The position numbers and the translations under genes were made by a program. Below are positions 40,575 to 51,285 of a stretch of 64,000 bases of DNA, in pieces. Source of the DNA: Sympetrum striolatum (Eukaryota > Arthropoda > Insecta > Odonata > Libellulidae); NCBI GenBank assembly GCA_947579665.1, contig OX388351.1:50786939-50850938 (forward strand), written 5' to 3'. The notes below the pieces were generated by a model. That model was not told where the DNA came from. It saw only the letters and a program-made list of their open reading frames with translations, and made no database searches. Position 1 is the stretch's first letter; each line of letters starts with the position of its first letter.

Positions 40575-43364
40575 CCTCCTCAGTCCTGATGTAGCATATA
40601 TGCTACATGCGGTCTTTATTTATTTCTGGCGCTAGCATCGTTTGTAGCGCGAGGTAGCCGGGTGTATTATCTGCTCTACAGTGCGCGCTTCGTGATTTTG
40701 CTTCGTTTTTTGTTTCACGCTGCAATTGACAGGTGTCAGCACTAATTAGAAGAGACACGTGTTTTTACATTTCGCCATGGCAACAAGAATGGATGGTAAT
40801 TATTGTAATTATCTTGTTTTATTAATTGTAATGTGCATATGATTGCTTATAAAACATTAATGAACGATGTGCATCTCAATGAAATGTTCAAAACAATAAC
40901 TAATTAGTACTATATCATGTTGTTAATGAGGTAGCATATACTCTACATTCGGCAACCACCTATACTTTTCTACATTTTGGTCATGATATTTTCATAACAT
41001 ATTTCATATTATTAGATATTTTATTAACCGAATTTGTAATTTTTAATGCTGTTTTTACTCTTGATAATGAAGTTTAACATCAATCTTCCTTATAATATTT
41101 TGTATTTCGATTGCAATATTTACTTACGTATTAATTATTTAGTAAAATTTAAATTAGGTTAAATTTTATGCATAAAATATTTCAGTCTTGACGGAAACGG
41201 ATATTGTTGAAATGATCGACACTATCGACCCTAATTCATCCGATCTCGAGATAGATGTTGGGGAAGATGATGAAGAGGACCTTACAGTTCGCCCAATAAC
41301 TCCAGTGTTCGACGAAAGTTCTTCAGAATCTGAAGACGATTCCATCCCTCTTGCTGAGATTCAGCGGAGGAGAATGGTTTGGAGACATAAAAACGAGTTA
41401 GTTGCTACTATTGTCTGTGAGAGTTATTGATGGAATTTGTTAGATAAGATTAAAAATATTGATTAGTATCTCTCTAATTTCTAGTTTCCAACCTAATGTT
41501 AGTTTCGGACAAGCTTCATCTTCTGCACCTGGATTATCTGGCGTGAAAAAGCCATTTGAATATTTTTCTAAGTATATTAAGCCCTGTATTTTTGAAGATA
41601 TGGCCCATTACACCAATATTAGGTATGTAAAAGAAACTGGGAAGTCAATGGGCGTAACTGGAGTGGAAATTAGAAAATTCTGGGGAGTAAGTATAGTTGC
41701 AGCCCTCCTAGGGTTCCCCAGACTCAGGATGTGCTGGGAAAAAAGAACGAGGTATCCATTGATTGCAGACCATGTAAAACGAGATAGGTTTTATCTAATT
41801 CGCAATAATTTAAAGTTAGTAGACGATAATGCTGCCACTCCAGCAGAAAAACAAGACAGCTATTGGAAGGTATGCCCACTTCTGAAGGCTATCAGAGATG
41901 CTTGCCTAGAAAACACTCGAACGAAAAATGTATCGATTGACGAACAAATGGTCCCTTTCCATGGACATGTGAGGATGCGGCAGTATGTAAAAGGGAAGCC
42001 TCATGCAGTAGGGCTGAAAAATTTTGTCATGGCCTCACCCTCTGGTCTACCTCTTGACTTCTATCTTTACGAGGGAAAGGGAAGAGAAATTGTGGCAGAA
42101 AATACTCTAATTCCTGAAAAACTGGATGTCGGAGGTAGAGTTGTGTTAAAACTCACAGATTCATTACCAGCTGGGTCATCCGTGTACATAGACCGTTATT
42201 TTACTTCTGTGGCTGTTCTTGAACAACTTTTGGAGGACAGGAGTACGCTGGCTAGTGGCACAATAATGATCAGTTGGTTGCCAAAATCAGTGCAGTTTAA
42301 AAGCGATGCTACTATGAGAAGAGAAGGTAGGGGGAGCTATGACCAAGTTGTAAGGCATGATGATAAGTTGGCTGTGCTAAAATGGTTTGATAACAAACCT
42401 ATTTACTTGGCGTCCACTGAATACGGTGCCACACCAGTTGAGGAATGTAGACGTTGGTCTAAGAAGGACCGACAATATGTTCAGGTTCCACGCCCAAATG
42501 TAGTAAAAAACTACAATATTAATATGGGAGGTGTGGATCTACTCGATCGAGTTCTTGGCAAATATGCCATGAGGGGTAGGACAAAGAAATGGACAATTAC
42601 GGTTATTCACCATTTTTTTGACTTCGCAATTGCAGGAGCTTGGCTTGAGTATCGCCAAAGTGCTCGAGAAGAATGTTGGGCAAAGAAAGACATCCTGACT
42701 TATTACCAATTTAGGTTGGATATTGCAGAAAATTTAATTTATTTTGAGGAGGGGGAGAATCAGGAAGATGAAGATGATGACGGGGAAGATAAAGAAATGG
42801 AGGTTGATGATGGAATTCTAAAGTTACATCATCCTAGGATTCCAGCTGTTGTTCCACCAATTCAGGTCAGGAAGACTGAGGCCATGCATCTGCCAGAGAT
42901 GATGAGTCAACATCAAAAGAGTAGATCTAGGTGTAGACTGCAAGGATGCAAAGGGTTTACTTTTGTCCGTTGTATAAAATGCAAAGTTTTCCTGTGTTTC
43001 ATGGAAAAAAGAAACTGTTTTTTAACATTTCACAAAAAATAACAACAAAAAAGGCGTTATAACTTTTTAAAATTCTTTATATTATAGAAAAGGTTTAATA
43101 AATGTTTCATGTAAAGTATTTTGTACCTCTTTGTTATTTTCCTCTTAAAAACCTACCTATTATCGACGGCAGTAAGATCGTACCTACGCAAATAAATGTC
43201 CTGCTTGAGTCCTGATGTAGCATATATGCTACATGCTGTAAAATGTAAATGGGCTTATTCATAATTTATTTTTGCAATATTTTGCATAATTTAAACCTAT
43301 AACTACTCAATAACCAAAAAAAAAATAAATAAAATTGTTCAATTAATTGTTGGGACTGAGGAGG
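40575..43364 (+). mobile_element. piggyBac element 1, nearly intact, 2.8 kb
   Basis: Inverted ends CCTCCTCAGTCC at 40575-40586 and its complement at 43353-43364. Right flank TTAA (43365-43368); left flank ATAA (40571-40574), one base from the expected TTAA, probably a later mutation. A perfect 20-bp palindrome ATGTAGCATATATGCTACAT sits 14 bp inside the left end and again at 43215-43234, about 120 bp inside the right end. Not related closely to piggyBac 2. Its ends and transposase are well kept. Confidence 0.9.
41188..43042 (+). CDS. piggyBac transposase, probably intact with one short intron or a frameshift
   Basis: Excises and inserts at TTAA. Exon 1, 41188-41416, encodes the acidic N-terminus (TETDIVEMIDTIDP, DESSSESEDDSIPLAEIQRR). 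The main frame, open to 43042, has YFSKYIKPCIFEDMAHYTN, catalytic Asp 1 in VSIDEQMVPFHGHVRMRQY, Asp 2 in SVYIDRYFTSVAVLEQL, Asp 3 in NINMGGVDLLDRVLGKYAMR, and a Cys-rich tail RCRLQGCKGF...CIKCKVFLC. A GTGAGA donor at 41417 and an AG at 41464-41465 would remove 49 bp and keep the frame; a later AG (41483) would not. So either a very short intron or a single frameshift. All three Asp are present, unlike piggyBac 2. Confidence 0.85.
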
Positions 43365-43883
43365 TTAAGAGTGCCCAAAACAGTGATGCGGTGGAAGAAC
43401 ATTTCAGGAGAGTGGGTATACTATTGTCCAAATTGTAGTTATGGATATGAATCTAAAATTATGCAAATGGAGTGTGCCACTATTGATTGTACACGAAATT
43501 ATCGACGAAATTGCCACATCCCCCCTTGCTTTTTGGAAAAATATGTCCATCTTCTTTCTACAAACAAACGAAGGGTTCATAGTTCTTTAATTGAGCCAAT
43601 TGGGATAAGTTCACTGGCTATCAATAGGGAACTTTTGCATGTGTGTGACCAGAGTGCTAAAATAGACGCCTTAGAGACAGTTGAAATTCTGAGACTTGCC
43701 TGGGGGGGGAGACACGCTGAGAGACCGAGATTTTCATCTAGAGAATTCCACTTAGGAGAGAAGGCTGAGGATTGCAGTAGCGTTTCCCCACCAGCATCTT
43801 CTTTCCTGAAGGAAGAATTACTTCATATTCTAACTTCGAATTTTAGAAGTTTTATTTTAGAAGTTTTATTCAAAATCAGTTAG

Positions 43884-44281
43884 GTATATCCTTAAATGAA
43901 GAAAAGTGTATTTTTATACCGCAAACAAAGTTTTTATATTTAGGATTAAGAATAGATTTAGCAAATATGACAGTGAAAGTATGTAACTCCATGCGAGAGC
44001 GAATATTAAAATATCTCGATGTTTTACCACGACTTTCGCACAAAGATGTACAAAGATTCGCGGGTTTGTTAAGCTGGATTATGTTTGTTTTAAGATTACC
44101 GCTTTTCCTGGTAAAAGATGTTTTCAGGCAGGATCTGGAGTGGCTCCGCTTCATTTTAAAAAGGGAAAATATTCTCTTACGCAGTGTAAAGCTTGGATTA
44201 TGGGATGCTGAAGTAAATGTGTATAGCGACGCCACTCCTCAAACCGTGGTATGGGTAATACCCGAAGGTGAGGAGATCTAA
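43884..44281 (+). pseudogene. Family X RT thumb and RNase H start (copy B)
   Basis: Same piece as at 31030-31455: IFIPQTKFLYLGLRIDLANM, SHKDVQRFAGLLSWIMFVLR, and VYSDATPQTVVWVIPEGEE. Here the RNase H Asp (SDATP) is kept. Truncated at both ends at the same bases as copy A. Confidence 0.75.
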
Positions 44282-44634
44282 TCACTGCTTACGCTCATCG
44301 CATCGTCCGAAGAGCATTCGTCCTCACTGTCGGTGGACCACCTGTGGGGTCTCTTCGTTTCTGTCTGGGTTGTTGCTGTTGCCCTTACCTCTTCCTGGTT
44401 TATGATTCTCACGTCAGTTCCGTTCGGATATTGCCCGGGCATTTCTGCGGCGATCCGTCCGGCTAACAGGTCGTCAGGTTCCGCGAACCCCAGGTACCAA
44501 TATACGGTGTCAGTTCCTTGTATGGTCTTCCGTGCTATCTCAATTATCCTTACAAGCTCTGCCACACCTTCCTTCGCTTTTGCTGCTGGGAAGGAAGAGG
44601 GCAGAGGTCCCAGCCGTAGCCAGTATAGATCCAT
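44278..44634 (-). CDS. Unrecognised 118-residue ORF, acidic C-terminus (copy B)
   Basis: Counterpart of 31452-31808 with three substitutions (two in RIIEIARKT, one in the tail AMSVSSD). Open, same overlap with the family X stop. Function unknown; it could equally be a chance frame on the strand opposite retroelement sequence. Confidence 0.35.
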   Translation of the reverse strand: MDLYWLRLGPLPSSFPAAKAKEGVAELVRIIEIARKTIQGTDTVYWYLGFAEPDDLLAGRIAAEMPGQYPNGTDVRIINQEEVRATATTQTETKRPHRWSTDSEDECSSDDAMSVSSD

Positions 44635-44675
44635 CGCTCCTCTGTTTCTCTTTCCAAGAAGAAAAAAAGGTTAAA

Positions 44676-45294
44676 TTTGTTTTAGTAATCCGGTTTTCCA
44701 TTCTTTTTCTGAAGAACTCAGAGTCAGAAGGACCTTCCATGCTGATGCAACCTCCTTGGTTGTGGAGGACATCGAAGGTTGTAGCATCACATATCCCTAA
44801 ATTTTCCATCACGTGTTACCCTTTTGGACCTCCACGTATGGCTCCCTTGCTTAGAGCATTCCCCCCTATCCCCCTAGAGAGTAATACGCGGATTTTCCTA
44901 TATAAGGATGTCCAACAGAGGACATAGGGCTTCTCTCTCTCTGGTCGTTGTCGTTCTTCTAGTCTTCATGTTAGTCCTTTCAGTATTAAGTTCGCGATTA
45001 TAATTCCCGTCTCTCGTCCCCCTCGATCTCTCTCTCGCACAATAATTACGCGCCGCGACATATCAGGAATACCAGCAACCAGTTCTCCCAGGCATCTACA
45101 CCTCCTGCAGCCCATTCCTTACTGACGTGCACTCCTAGTCTCCCGTGGAAATCAAAAGGTAACAAAGAACAATTTTTCTTTCCTTTTTAAAAGAGAGTAT
45201 TTTCTTCTGGAAATCTACCGACAGCCAAGGGCAAGAATCCTAAAAACTCGTAATCGTTCAAACCTCCAATTAACCTCGGGGGTGCGGCATTACA
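44676..45294 (+). mobile_element. LTR ending GGCATTACA (copy B)
   Basis: Counterpart of 31850-32468, with the same CTATATAAGG box (near 44897) and the same junction to the gag-like ORF. 5' limit uncertain. Confidence 0.6.
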
Positions 45295-45622
45295 AATACA
45301 ACTTGTGACCGCAACTCGCAGTCCCCACCTAGAAAGAGTCACAGCAGCTAACTCCTGAAGACAGACGCGGCAGGAAGCAATGAGGACGAGGGGATCAGGC
45401 AAATTGCCTCCTACTACTGCAGCAATCGGGGGATCCCAGCGGTCACTTACTTAAGTCTGAGGCGGTTCTTGCAGAACGAGAAGGGGCATTGGGACATGGC
45501 GGGCCTGGGGAGAAAATCCTTTGCCAATGAAGACCTCACCCGCTCCTGGCCAGGTTGCAGCAAAACAGGGCAGTCAAGGACCCATTTGACCCTCATTTTG
45601 AGGGTCAAGCCCTGTCCAGGAT
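45295..45622 (+). pseudogene. Copy of the 6846 gag-like ORF (copy B)
   Basis: Same truncated piece as 32469-32808; a few bases are closer to the 6846 copy (agaacgagaaggggcattgg, ggacatggcggg), and a stop falls where the Lys-Leu pair should be (ctaactcctga). Followed by the shared non-coding repeat to about 46045. Confidence 0.45.
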
Positions 45623-46044
45623 CCGAGATTCATAGTTTGACTGATTAGGGGATCACATTATCACCACCTCCATCTCCACCAAATGTCGCGCATTAACGGC
45701 ACCTGGGAGTCGATGGGCCTCTCTGTGATGTCCCTGAGTGTACATTTGGTGAGGAGTGAGTGAAAGTGGGCTCAGCTTAAATGTCAAGGTTTTTGACACA
45801 TTGCCAAATATTGTAAAGAAACAAAAACCACATGTTCTCATTGCAGTGAACTATTATGCGTAAATACAGCTGCATAGATAGGAAAGCAAAATGAGCAAAT
45901 TGCAAAAGAGTGGAAAAGGAGGAAAATCATTCCATTTTTGATAAAGTGCCCAGCTTATAAGCACTTTTTGAAAAACCTGTTCAAAAAAAAGAGTATACAG
46001 ATCCAACAAAAAACTGATCAATCAAGTTTCAGTAGTAGACAATG

Positions 46045-46590
46045 TTGGTTTTAGATGATTGATAAAGGAATTGGAACCAAGAAACAATCTACCATGCAGG
46101 AGAACTTTAACTTTTAAGCTTTTGCCGGAGGTGCTGAAAGAAATAGCACAAGAACTTCTTTCCAAAGCCCTCACAACTGATCTGATTTTTCTTTTGAGGA
46201 ATAAAAGGAAACATGATTTTTAAAGTTACCTGAAACGTAAACATAGAAGATACAAACCACAAGATATATGAAGAACGGTTAGAGAAAACTTGCTAATCTG
46301 CCATTCTCCCTTTAATTTTTGGGCAAACTGTCCTAAGGCCAGTAGAGGAAATGGTAGGATCGCTTCTGTAAATTGCGTGCAGCAATCCCCTCAAAAGAAC
46401 CAAGGTGAAGTGAGCCTAGATGAAAAGGCAGGAATTGAGGAGAATGAGGATATGTACCGCATTGAAAATCTTGACTGAGTAAACACAGAGGATGCACCTC
46501 ATGGGCTTTCTATGTTTATGACAAAGGGATATGTGAATGGTCATGCCATGAGTATTCTTTGTGATACTGATGCATCCATCAATGTGATTG
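46045..46590 (+). pseudogene. Gypsy gag end and protease start (copy B)
   Basis: Counterpart of 33240-33802 but more broken: small deletions near 46130 and 46250, the first knuckle Cys is lost (LICHSPFNFWANCPKASR), and a TGA follows ENLD at 46476-46478. The protease box ILCDTDASINV is present before the LTR. Confidence 0.65.
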
Positions 46591-47014
46591 TGTAACATGT
46601 CGTGGATGCTGAATTATGCATCTGGCACTTTTCTTTTTTTTCATCCCTCTTCACCTTTGCCCTGAAATATGGAGGGAGAGGTTGGAGGGGTGAGGGAGGA
46701 GAGTCGAGGAGGCAGTCGCGGTGTGGTGGAGGAGGCAGATGGGGAGTCGTGTGCGAAGAGTTTGGAAGAAGACTACGGAGCTTCAGGGATTTGCTGCGAG
46801 CTGTCTCGCTCTTCGCGAATTATCTTTGTATCACGTGTTTTTTTTTGTTACGATTTCTTTCCATTTTGTTCCTTCTGAGTGCAGGCAAAGCCCATAGTGT
46901 TCTTTTTCTTGTTCCCGCACTGGTGCCCAATAAAAAGCAGAACATCGCTTAAGACCATTTTTTTCTCATCCACGACCACATGCCACCTAAGGCTGCTCAG
47001 CGGGTATCGTTACA
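46591..47014 (+). mobile_element. Gypsy 5' LTR with primer-binding site (copy B)
   Basis: Same LTR as 33803-34227, one base shorter, TGTAAC...GTTACA, followed two bases later by the primer-binding site at 47017. The gag start ATGGCCTACAAG lies at 47206, with GGAGGG where copy A has GGGGG, so the two copies read differently after codon 32. Confidence 0.75.
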
Positions 47015-47205
47015 TCTGGCACCCAACATGGGGCTCCAATTTCTTTGATCTTCCTCAAAGTATTGGCTAGGTTGTATCCACTTTGTTTTCCTCAAGCCTC
47101 CTGTTTACCTTTCCTTTCCTGTAGAGTATTCCCCGACGAACCTCAGGGAGTGAAGACGTAGCACCCATATTCCTTCCCCTGGTTGTTTGGTTCATTTAGT
47201 TTAGG

Positions 47206-47692
47206 ATGGCCTACAAGAAGTCATCAGAGAGTCCATCTTGGGCTAGAAAATTGTCCAAGGCGGATACATTGCAGCATTGCAAGAGATTGGGACTGAGTTC
47301 GGAGGGTAACCTTGAGGAGATTCGTATTTAGAGTTTAGGGCTTGAGAGGGTGGAACAGCGGGTATTGAGCAGAGTCTTGGAAAAGTTGCTAGAAAAGCTT
47401 GCCAACACGACGACACACAAAATAACTTTTAGGGTTTTCCCTGGCTGAGATAGTGCATGGAAGAAACTTACAGACACCACTGACATTATTATATGAAAAA
47501 TGGAAAAGAGAAGACGAAGAAGACACTAAAACCTCAGTAGTGGAGTACATATTACGAATTATAAATTGAATTCCCCAATATACTTCAACAGGTAGCAATA
47601 TTTGAGAGAAGATGGCAAGTGAGCTCTCTTGCTCCCAAGTTGTGCTAAAAATTTCTTTGAGGCACTTGAGATTCCTAACCCAGGGCTGATTA
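47206..47692 (+). pseudogene. Gypsy gag N-terminus (copy B)
   Basis: MAYKKSSESPSWARKLSKAD to SSEGNLEEIRI before a TAG, then decayed sequence to NPGLII at the piggyBac insertion. Compare copy A at 34419. Confidence 0.6.
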
Positions 47693-47696
47693 TTAA

Positions 47697-49919
47697 CCCG
47701 TGGAAGGCACACGAGTGCGAATTCTTACCGCCTAAATTTTCAAGTTGTCTGCGTTTCTACGACCGACCGCTTGGAGCCGTATCCCCTCCACGACAAACTT
47801 CTTTGTGCTATTCCCAACGGCCACGAACGATTCCACCCGGCATTTGGTCGAAGTGAAGGCTGGAGACACGTAGTTAGGTCGCGTTGGTGCAAATTTGCAC
47901 TTGTGTGCTTTCCACGTGCATAAAGTGCAGACCTGTTATTTTTTGAAAGTATCGGTTTTTTGCCCTTAAACCACTGGATTTTTATGCAAGTAAGCAGTTT
48001 TGGTATTATTCATATTATTAAAAGTGTATGTAATAAAAAAAGTGTTTTAATCAGATTTATTATTGATAAATGAATTCTCATATTCAAGTTCATGTAAATA
48101 GCTGTTTGAATGTTTTGTAACAGTTAGAATATTAATGAAAAAAAGAATTAAAGTAGAAAATTAACTATAGAAAATAGAAATAAACAGTAAATGTTTTAGA
48201 ATGGCGGAAAGGCGATACAATCTGCGTAGCACACGTGCTGTTGCGCAGTGCATGGACAGCGATAACGAAAGCGAAAACTCTGATTTCTCTGATTCGGATG
48301 ATGAGGAATTTGTCGTCTCGGATCGAGAATGACCGACAGCGAGGATGCAGACATTCCAGACGCCCAAATAACAACTCAAACGCTGCAGGTAGTCAAGATG
48401 CCGAAGGAGACGAACGTGCCTCGGATCACGATTTTGATGATGAAGAAGAGCCGCCACATCAACGACAGCGTTAGATGGATGCATCCGAACGATGCAGGGG
48501 ATGTGGTCAGCCTCGTAGGTCTGTAGTTGCGAGCAGTGGTTCCATGCGTTGGTCGGAAATGGAGCCAAATCGACAGGGTCGCCGCTCGAGCAATCACACT
48601 GTTTATGAAGCAGCTCCAAAGAATGCCGCGGAGAATATAAACACTCCACTCGAAGCGTTCGATATTCTTTTTTCTCACGACATAATAGATATAATTGTTT
48701 TACGAACCAACAAACAAATCATTCGCGATCGAGCACGCATGCAAGCTGCTAATCGAATTCTTCAGTCCTATCATAAGGAGACTGATAATATTGAAATTCG
48801 GGCATATCTGGGCATTATTTTACTTGGTGCTACGTTGGACGAAAAGTAATTTATCACATGGTGACATGTTTTCCGAGGAGTATGGGTGTGATATAAATCG
48901 CGCAACTTTCAGCGAGCAGAGATTCAAATATTTGAACCGCATGATTCAGTTTGATGATAAAGCAACTCGCGAACAACGTCGACAAACAGATAAGTTGGCG
49001 CCGATAAGGGAAATCTGGGAGATTTTCATGGCTAATTGTACGGCATCCTACGAACCTTCGTCTGATGTCACAATTGAGGAACAATTTGTTTCATTCCGTG
49101 GGAAATGTGTATTCCGCGTATACATGAAGAATAAACCAGACAAATATGGAATAAAAATTGTGATGTTGAACGATTCGCAAACATATTATATGATAGCTGC
49201 TATTCCATATAAAGGAAGAGTCACGCCGGAAGGGAATGATTCTGTTCCAACATATTTTGTCCGAAAACTGTTGGATAGAACAACAATTCCTGGAACATGG
49301 CGGCACGTGACGATGGACAATTGGTTCACGTCTGTTCCGCTATTCCAAAAACTTAGAAACGATTAAAAATTGCAAGCCGTGGGAACTATTTGGAAGAACA
49401 AACGCAACAAAGGCATTATTTTTTCATTTTTTATATTATATTTTAAGAACAAAATTATTTACATGTAAATTTGTAAGACAATAAAAGTTCTTGGTACTTA
49501 ATCGATATTTGTTCATTTTCAGATACCAGAATTACTGCATGTTCGGACAGCTTTTAAAAATATTTATTATTTACCAATTAAATAATGACTTGAATTATTC
49601 AAAACAATAACTCTTTAGCTAAGAATTTCAATAACTTTCAGCAGTTAGGAAGATTGTTTATAAAAGTTATGTAAAAATAAAAAAAGTGATTTTTGGAAAA
49701 CGGCAACTTACAAATTGCAAAATTTCATTAACAAAATAAAATTTTGTTAAAAAATTAATGATACATCTAAAAGCACAATTAAATTGCGCATCTAAAATGC
49801 ACTGCAATTTTTACTGTATCTAAATAAACAAAAAAGTTATACGCGTTCAAAGTTGGAAAAGCCAAATTCACACTAGTGTGCCTTCCTAAAGTGCTGGAAG
49901 GAGGTGTGCCTTCCACGGG
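47697..49919 (+). mobile_element. piggyBac element 2 (copy B), internally deleted
   Basis: Same insertion as 34907-37892, TTAA at 47693-47696 and 49920-49923, but 2223 bp because the transposase 3' part is deleted (junction caaacgc-aacaaa-ggcatt near 49405). Confidence 0.9.
48201..49400 (+). pseudogene. piggyBac transposase, truncated (copy B)
   Basis: Same protein as copy A with added damage: the TAG at 48472-48474 is shared, a one-base insertion near 48843 splits the main frame (48475-48849, then 48841-49366), and TAA ends it at 49364-49366. The region has DVTIEEQFVSFRGKC (Glu for Asp again) and VTMDNWFTSVPLFQKLRND. The third Asp and the Cys-rich tail are deleted. Confidence 0.85.
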
Positions 49920-50474
49920 TTAATGTCCCCACACATATTGATGAAGTGAGGGTTAGGTTAGGTTTTGAGTTTATGGTGCATCGATGGCAAAGGTCATTTA
50001 GCACTTTCGGTAAAATTAATTTTTTTCCTGATTAGGTATTTTCAAACAAAATGGCAGTAGGTACGAAGGTTAACAGACATTTAAATGTAAGAGAGCTATC
50101 ATGTTAATCGTATTTAGATCTTCCTTATGGGTTTTCAGATGAGAGGAAATAACTTGGCTTCCCTAAGGAAATTCAATATTCCGTCCACCATGATGGGGTC
50201 ATTACCCACTATTTCCTTCATTTCTCCTCTGACATTGATAAAGTGAGAAAGTCAGATACCATAAAGAGAATCATCATCAGCACAAACTTACAGGTGCTAT
50301 TTTGAAAGACTGAGCCCCTTTCAAGGTTCATTTATCTACAGTCAGATGTGGTGACTCCGGGTACAGCAAGGGTGGGGATCTCTAATGCATACTGGAAAGA
50401 CAGGAGACCCACAAGAGCGGGTGAGTCGAGGGGTCTGGATGCAAAAAGATAGATAGCAAGTCAATGCAAGTTTA

Positions 50475-50970
50475 AGGATGTTTGCTGCCACTTTAAAAAT
50501 GGACGAGGCCACGCTCGAGCACTTGACTGCAAACGAAAGACCGGCGTTTGCAGTGACTGCAAAATACAAACAGTATCTGGCGATGGTGGAACGAGTGGAG
50601 GAGGAGCACCGGGCAGCGGCTGCGAGGAAAAGGAAGGCAGAAAAGGATGAAGCCTGATACAAGAAGATGCGGCAGGATCTGCTAGACACATACAGTTTCC
50701 TTTACCGAAACGACATTTGGGGTGAAGGTAAGCTATATATTTTCTGAATCTGATATTTTTATATATCGCGATACTCAACAGGATACCGATTTGTGGATCA
50801 CTATTATTATTATATTCCGATTAGATGATGAACAACCACCAGAGGAAGTGCACCCAAAACCCAACCGTGCCAAGGAGGAAAACAGTTCCAATCCACCAGA
50901 AAAACCAAGTGTGCCAACGAGGAAAACAGTCCTGATACTCAAGGAAATAAGATCTATTTGTTATCCATAA
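50475..50970 (+). pseudogene. Coiled-coil ORF with exon-like borders (copy B)
   Basis: Counterpart of 38447-39012; here the first stop of copy A is a sense codon (LTANERPAFAVTAKYKQYLA), which confirms the reading frame. The second stop (EKDEA then stop) is shared. The donor GAAG|GTAAGC is kept, and the intron-like gap is 70 bp shorter. Confidence 0.4.
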
Positions 50971-51285
50971 GGAGATTTAATGTGTAGCCCATAAACTCAA
51001 AGGGTATGATGGTCAGTTTATCCATTGTCATATTGTGAGTAAGATGAAAGTAACGTATACTGTCGACTGGTTGCTGGCGACTCGGTCCACAGCGACTGTG
51101 ACTTTCAACAGTTTAAGAAGGTATACACGCACATGGTCGTCGGTCACCCGAACGACTCTGTGACTCGCCACACAGTGGGGACTCACAAACAACTGGCTGG
51201 TCACCATGACTGATAGAAGCATGGTTGTATATGGGAGCGTACACACAGCGAGCAACTTTTGAGGCAACCAGACGTAGTGCACAAA

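Larger units (their letters stand above)
39533..43883 (+). pseudogene. Long ORF of unknown function, split at TTAA by piggyBac 1
   Basis: Unrecognised. Part 1, 39533-40570, is 346 uninterrupted codons from ATG 39533 (MGKVLIILDGVHNDDIVEIK); part 2, 43365-43883, is open to a stop. Without the inserted element the frame joins directly (GFGF then LRVPKTVMRW). Features: an acidic, Asn-rich N-terminal domain; a coiled coil near residues 135-165 (CDQSSKIDALKDENGKILKM); and in part 2 a Cys cluster (YYCPNCSYGY...MECATIDCTRN...NCHIPPCF). A block like the coiled coil recurs near the end (VCDQSAKIDALETVEILRL), inside duplication copy B, and leads into family X RT sequence. I infer an ORF1/gag-like protein of family X. 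No enzyme motif seen. Confidence 0.55.
43631..51257 (+). repeat. Direct duplication, copy B (7.6 kb)
   Basis: Collinear with copy A. At its left edge the ORF split by piggyBac 1 runs straight through the boundary without a stop to 43883, whereas in copy A the same sequence follows a Penelope tail and has a stop (gagtag). At its right edge the terminal block runs on into a complete-looking MADF gene. Both edges are therefore natural in B and abrupt in A, which suggests B is the source. Confidence 0.9.

Noticed and set aside
41417..41484. 68-bp intron using the AG at 41483-41484 in the piggyBac gene
   Set aside because: Neither GT choice upstream gives the right phase with that acceptor. Only the earlier AG at 41464-41465 fits, giving a very short 49-bp intron, so the joint is left open.
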